Shown: piece by piece, positions 8,114 through 10,337 of the stretch
How positions within the stretch are numbered: the stretch's first letter is position 1
How the letters are laid out: every line of letters starts with the position of its first letter
From: Gammaproteobacteria bacterium
GTDB taxonomy: Bacteria; Pseudomonadota; Gammaproteobacteria; GCA-001735895
NCBI GenBank assembly: GCA_003645435.1
Contig: QNFD01000067.1
Span: 1-10,337, forward strand
Direction: 5' to 3'
DNA: 10,337 nt
Notes under the pieces: model-generated
Seen by the model: only the letters and a program-made list of their open reading frames with translations
Databases searched by the model: none
Told to the model about the DNA's origin: nothing
Position numbers and translations under genes: made by a program

Positions 8114-8281
8114 TTATGTGTCGTCGGTTGTTGCCGCTTTATCGACGTTGCCTGATATAGGTTGAACGTCCTGCGAATTACTGTCGGTTGCTCCTGTTTT
8201 TTGCAAGCGCTTCTCTTCCTTCTTTTTCTTTTTGGCGATTTCTTTCTGGCGCTTTTGAAAAGCATAATTGGGTTTAGCCAT
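8114..8281 (-). CDS. Small lysine-rich conserved protein (MAKPNYAFQKRQ family)
   Basis: A 55-codon gene. The protein begins MAKPNYAFQKRQKEIAKKKK, continues KEEKRLQK and then a short polar, acidic tail ending in TTDDT. I recognise this N-terminus as a short protein family common in gammaproteobacteria, with no known function. The first 28 residues are extremely basic and helical in character, so RNA or ribosome association is a reasonable guess but only that. The ATG at 8281 is preceded by a weak AGAGA (8288-8292). It follows the small HTH gene on the same strand with a 46-nt gap, so both probably share the promoter near 8626. A longer frame over the same bases (8068-8265) is an artefact of the lysine-rich codons. 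Confidence 0.85.
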   Translation of the reverse strand: MAKPNYAFQKRQKEIAKKKKKEEKRLQKTGATDSNSQDVQPISGNVDKAATTDDT

Positions 8282-8327
8282 TCGTATTCTCTTTTATAGT
8301 GTCGCTTTGAGTGCCTGTTTAACTTGA

Positions 8328-8594
8328 TTATAAATGAAGATTCCGTGTTAGAACCTCCGCTGATTTAATAATGCGCTTCGTGCGGTAAAGCTCCGAATGT
8401 TTTTGGTTGGCAGTGTACCCTGCTGGCTCTCCGGTTTCCAAGCCAACAAACCAGGAGATTTCAGGCCTGCGCTCACCTAGCAGTTTCTTTAATGTTGTCG
8501 TTGTAATGCCTAACGCTTTGGCCGCAGCATTGTACGTGCAGCGAGTCTTAACTTCGTTCATGTATTCAAGTACGAGGGTAATCTTATCTTCCAT
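8328..8594 (-). CDS. Small helix-turn-helix-like conserved hypothetical protein
   Basis: 88 residues. Residues 19-45 (CTYNAAAKALGITTTTLKKLL) look like a helix-turn-helix, followed by LGERRPEISWFVGLETGEPAGY and a basic tail. I recall small bacterial proteins with the same order, a predicted HTH and then a GxRxPxxSWxVxxxTGxPxGY-like stretch, but no characterised member. DNA binding is therefore inferred from the HTH alone. The ATG at 8594 has a good AAGGAT (8604-8609) 9 nt upstream and a perfect TATAAT at 8626-8631, so the start is secure. It is the first gene of a likely two-gene minus-strand unit with the lysine-rich protein. Confidence 0.78.
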   Translation of the reverse strand: MEDKITLVLEYMNEVKTRCTYNAAAKALGITTTTLKKLLGERRPEISWFVGLETGEPAGYTANQKHSELYRTKRIIKSAEVLTRNLHL

Positions 8595-8625
8595 TTAAAG
8601 ATAATCCTTGCAAGGTTTGCAGTGA

Positions 8626-8631
8626 ATTATA
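8626..8631 (-). promoter_or_regulatory. Candidate -10 box for the HTH / lysine-rich gene pair
   Basis: TATAAT on the minus strand, placed to give a leader of roughly 25 nt that contains the AAGGAT ribosome site. The -35 region with a 17-nt spacer (8649-8654, TATCTC) is poor, so an activator or weak constitutive use is possible. Confidence 0.5.
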
Positions 8632-8852
8632 GGGACCCTAGGTTAACAGAGATAGGTAGATGGCGTCGGTATAACTTAATATACAAGTATGCTAAATGTC
8701 AGATGTTGGCACTTCAGAGTAGTTGACCAACTTTATCCCAATGACCGGTAAGTGCCGGAAGCCGAAGTTATTCCAGAAATTTTGAATGTCGGCTAACCGG
8801 AAAGCGGCCGCTCAGATCCAGTCTGGCAACTTCCGCTTGGGCCCTAAGCTGG
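8632..8852. repeat. Non-coding stretch holding an imperfect hairpin and half of a dispersed repeat
   Basis: No gene is supported here. CCGGAAGCCGA (8755-8765) pairs with TCGGCTAACCGG (8789-8800), apart from a two-base interruption, giving a stem with a loop of about 23 nt. Overlapping its right arm, 8784-8813 on the minus strand matches 7178-7207 on the plus strand at 21 of 30 positions, both starting GAGCG and containing AGCCGAC. I read these as degraded copies of an intergenic repeat. Confidence 0.5.
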
Positions 8853-8940
8853 CGTTAACGTTTAAGTTGAGGGGGGTCACCCCGGAATACAGGTCTTAAT
8901 CTCATAGCTGTCCGGCGTCCCCTCCACCGCATGGTTAGGA
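8853..8940 (-). repeat. Degenerate attC-like site (integron cassette recombination site)
   Basis: Read on the minus strand, this 88-bp palindromic region begins 25 nt after the stop of the cassette-like ORF. TCCTAAC (8934-8940) stands for the RYYYAAC box and GTTAACG (8853-8859) for GTTRRRY. Inside, on plus coordinates, GAGGGG (8869-8874) pairs with CCCCTC (8919-8924), CCGG (8882-8885) with CCGG (8912-8915), and ACAG (8889-8892) with CTGT (8908-8911). This gives the long, imperfect foldback with unpaired bases that attC sites show. Both end boxes deviate from consensus (first base of one, last three of the other), so it may be inactive. Confidence 0.6.
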
Positions 8941-8965
8941 GTAAGGTGTCCAACCTAGTGCCAGC

Positions 8966-9526
8966 CTAAATCGAAAAATCGGTAACCGTCGCCTTTGTCG
9001 CCGCTAACCCTCCTGGCCCTAACAACCTACCGAACTTTAGATTCCCATCTGAACGCAACCCAACATAGCTTCGTGGCGAGTATAGATGCCATAGCTCCCA
9101 ATCCGGCTTCGCTTTTCGATACCGGGTGGTAATGAGGCGGCTCCCTTCGTCAAACGTGAACGTGCTTCGAAGCGGCCGCAACGCGAGCGAGAACCCAACT
9201 AAAATTTGGCCATCGATCAGATTTGCAGCAAGGCGAAGCTGTGCACGACCCTGGCCGCTATGGTATCTCTGTCTCTTTCCTTCAAGTATCTCCCAATCAG
9301 ACATATCGATCCAAAGTTTGTGCTGCCCATTCAAAAAAACGCGCCGACGGTGAAACGTTTTGTGTTTTGCATCAGGTCGCGCTTCGCGTATTTCCAATGA
9401 GGGTGGGCCGAATTTCAAAGTCAAATACGTCCCGAATTCTGCGGTAACCCCCCAACAAGGGCTCCCAGATACTCGACGCAGATGGCGCTTAAGTACGGTC
9501 GTACTATCTGCTGTTGTTAAAGCCAC
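8966..9526 (-). CDS. Cassette-type hypothetical protein (WGV...FGxPSLxIRE family)
   Basis: I chose the GTG at 9526, giving 186 residues. The frame stays open to a TTG at 9607, but those extra codons would translate the tandem repeat and the core site. AGGTG lies about 7 nt before the GTG. Visible landmarks are CWGVTAEFGTYLTLKFGPPS (24-43) with LEIRE after it, HKLWIDMSDW (69-78), LIDGQILVG (103-111), FTFDEG (123-128) and LRSDG (157-161). I recall hypothetical proteins with this landmark order, several of them in integron cassettes, but know no function. No signal peptide, membrane span or catalytic motif is evident. It is a lone minus-strand gene lying between a GTTAGGT core site (9533-9539) and an attC-like palindrome (8853-8940), the classic cassette layout of one ORF with its own recombination site. 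Confidence 0.75.
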   Translation of the reverse strand: MALTTADSTTVLKRHLRRVSGSPCWGVTAEFGTYLTLKFGPPSLEIREARPDAKHKTFHRRRVFLNGQHKLWIDMSDWEILEGKRQRYHSGQGRAQLRLAANLIDGQILVGFSLALRPLRSTFTFDEGSRLITTRYRKAKPDWELWHLYSPRSYVGLRSDGNLKFGRLLGPGGLAATKATVTDFSI

Positions 9527-9532
9527 TTGTGC

Positions 9533-9539
9533 ACCTAAC
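9533..9539 (-). other. Cassette core site GTTAGGT
   Basis: On the minus strand GTTAGGT fits the GTTRRRY core exactly and lies 6 nt before the GTG start of the cassette-like ORF. Integron cassette junctions have this spacing. Seen alone, a heptamer could occur by chance; the attC-like palindrome at the other end of the ORF gives it weight. Confidence 0.55.
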
Positions 9540-9542
9540 AGT

Positions 9543-9593
9543 TGATTATGTGACAGGCACGAATATCGTGATATGTTGCTGGCGCGAATATTG
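9543..9593. repeat. Head-to-tail imperfect 26-bp tandem repeat
   Basis: Two units abut exactly: 9543-9568 and 9569-9593. On the minus strand they begin CGATATTCGTGCC and CAATATTCGCGCC and end CACATAATCA and AACATATCA. About 20 of 26 positions match, with one single-base gap. The pair stops 3 nt short of the GTTAGGT core. Direct repeats next to a core site recall the integrase-binding repeats of attI sites, but no integrase gene is present in the window. Confidence 0.65.
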
Positions 9594-9761
9594 TTATATG
9601 CCTCCAAATGTTCTCATACAATCTCATAAAGCTATTGCTTTTTCAATGGCCGCTACGTGCCGTAACTTGCCTATTTGATCTAAATCTAGAACGGCAGTTA
9701 TCTGGAAGCGCTAATACACTTACATCCGCACCTATTCTGTTAATCTTAAGCTTAAAATCAG

Positions 9762-9767
9762 TATAAT
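9762..9767 (+). promoter_or_regulatory. Candidate -10 box for the DUF2956-type gene
   Basis: TATAAT lies 42 nt before the ATG at 9810. The -35 region with a 16-17-nt spacer (GTTAAT/TTAATC, about 9740-9745) is weak. The rest of 9608-9809 shows no gene. Confidence 0.5.
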
Positions 9768-9809
9768 GATTAGCGCACTCTGGGAGAGCAAATATTAGTT
9801 AAGGAATAC

Positions 9810-10139
9810 ATGAGCAGATATTCTAAGAAGCAGACCGCGTCACCCGAGACCCGGAATGAAGCGATGGAGATCGCCAAAGGTACTCAACGAGTCGGCCAGA
9901 CCAAGGAGCAAACACGCCTTATCGCCCAGGGCATCCAGAAGGGGATTACGCAGTACAAAAAACAACATAAGGCTAAATCGCGCGAATTGGACAAGCGACT
10001 CAAGACGACACAAATGGAAACCAACTCGGCGAATGAGATCGAATTCCAAAAGCAGACTGTCTGCCGACAGCATTGGCTACCCTGGCTGCTGCTAGCGCTT
10101 TCTTGGCTAGGCACAAGTCTTTTTTTCTACCTCGCTTAA
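9810..10139 (+). CDS. DUF2956-type conserved protein with C-terminal membrane anchor
   Basis: 109 residues. The N-terminal part, SRYSKKQTASPETRNEAMEI through GQTKEQTRLIAQGIQKGI and QYKKQHKAKSRELDKRLK, matches the DUF2956 family as I know it from gammaproteobacteria such as Vibrio and Shewanella. It is a charged helical region of about 65 residues rich in Lys, Gln and Glu. After a short linker, residues 89-108 (WLPWLLLALSWLGTSLFFYL) form a single membrane span, so the protein is probably tail-anchored with its charged helix in the cytoplasm. The function is unknown. The ATG has a strong AAGGA (9801-9805) 4 nt upstream. It has its own candidate promoter and a strong terminator behind it, so it looks monocistronic. 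Confidence 0.88.
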   Translation: MSRYSKKQTASPETRNEAMEIAKGTQRVGQTKEQTRLIAQGIQKGITQYKKQHKAKSRELDKRLKTTQMETNSANEIEFQKQTVCRQHWLPWLLLALSWLGTSLFFYLA

Positions 10140-10185
10140 TAAAATACGCTTCGACCCTGTCAAATAGCTTTCTCGAAGAAGAAAA

Positions 10186-10221
10186 AAAAGGGAGGGATTT
10201 TTAAGTCCCTCAGCCCCTTTT
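10186..10221 (+). terminator. Rho-independent terminator
   Basis: AAAAGGGAGGGA (10186-10197) can pair with TCCCTCAGCCCCTTTT (10206-10221), with the bases CAG bulged out and a loop of about 8 nt. The stem ends in a T-run on the plus strand and an A-run on the other. It lies 46 nt after the DUF2956-type stop codon. Confidence 0.85.
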
Positions 10222-10280
10222 ACTTATCTGGCCGTTTTTATGGCTAATGCAACGCTATATTTTGTCTGTGTCGTGACAGG

Positions 10281-10286
10281 TATAAT
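10281..10286 (+). promoter_or_regulatory. Candidate -10 box for the gene at the right edge
   Basis: TATAAT, 32 nt before the ATG at 10319, in the gap following the terminator. No good -35 is visible at 16-18 nt. It is followed by TGCAATTTGCA, a short inverted repeat that may be an operator or chance. Confidence 0.45.
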
Positions 10287-10318
10287 GATGCAATTTGCAC
10301 TGCATACCGGACATTAGT

Positions 10319-10337
10319 ATGAACACTGAGATCAATT
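10319..10337 (+). CDS. Start of a gene cut by the window edge
   Basis: An ATG with CCGGA (10307-10311) 7 nt upstream and a -10 box before it opens a frame reading MNTEIN before the window ends. Six residues are too few to identify the product. The call rests only on the promoter, ribosome site and start codon spacing. Confidence 0.45.

Noticed and set aside
7956..8165. 69-codon plus-strand ORF
   Set aside because: No ribosome site, no recognisable family, and it overlaps the end of the lysine-rich gene on the other strand.
8068..8265. 65-codon minus-strand ORF rich in Lys and Arg
   Set aside because: It is an off-frame reading of the real 55-codon gene at 8114-8281, whose N-terminus matches a known small protein family.
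9543..9593. CRISPR array
   Set aside because: Only two units, directly abutting, with no spacers and no cas genes.
9527..9607. TTG-initiated extension of the cassette-like ORF
   Set aside because: It would encode the tandem repeat and core site, and the TTG has no ribosome site; the GTG at 9526 fits cassette spacing.

Overview
The window looks like chromosomal DNA from a gammaproteobacterium, probably free-living and aquatic. The evidence is a cobalamin-dependent MetH beside a SahR-type ArsR regulator and MetF, a DUF2956-type protein, and a small lysine-rich protein beginning MAKPNYAFQKRQ, both of which I associate with gammaproteobacteria. This placement rests on recognising protein families; no rRNA, tRNA or other phylogenetic marker is present.

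Left part (1-5951): a methionine / S-adenosylmethionine cycle locus. metH lies on the minus strand and is divergent from an ArsR-type regulator fused to a methyltransferase-like domain (sahR), followed on the same strand by metF. The 67-nt gap between metH and sahR holds a perfect 20-bp AT-rich palindrome, the obvious shared operator. SahR is known to repress SAM-cycle genes and to release DNA when S-adenosylhomocysteine (SAH) builds up. A short non-coding element of about 125 bp, with 17-bp terminal inverted repeats, has inserted between sahR and metF. It is flanked by a 9-bp direct repeat; removing the insertion would leave only 19 nt between the two genes.

Middle part (6163-7138): two translationally coupled plus-strand genes. 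The first encodes a small membrane protein with four histidines placed like the haem ligands of ferric-reductase-type proteins. The second encodes a glyoxalase/VOC-fold protein.

Right part (7139-10337): accessory-looking, with small minus-strand genes and long non-coding stretches. In order it holds an AT-rich NYN/LabA-type nuclease gene, a 55-codon lysine-rich protein, a small helix-turn-helix protein, and a minus-strand ORF that looks like an integron gene cassette. That ORF has an attC-like palindrome behind it and a GTTAGGT core site in front, but there is no integrase gene in the window. A 26-bp head-to-tail repeat sits directly upstream of the core site. The window ends with the DUF2956-type gene, a strong terminator, and the first codons of another gene.

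The strongest leads are the relic cassette with its attI-like tandem repeat, the matching TTAGG boundary in front of the NYN gene, the SahR operator, and the putative haem protein/VOC pair.
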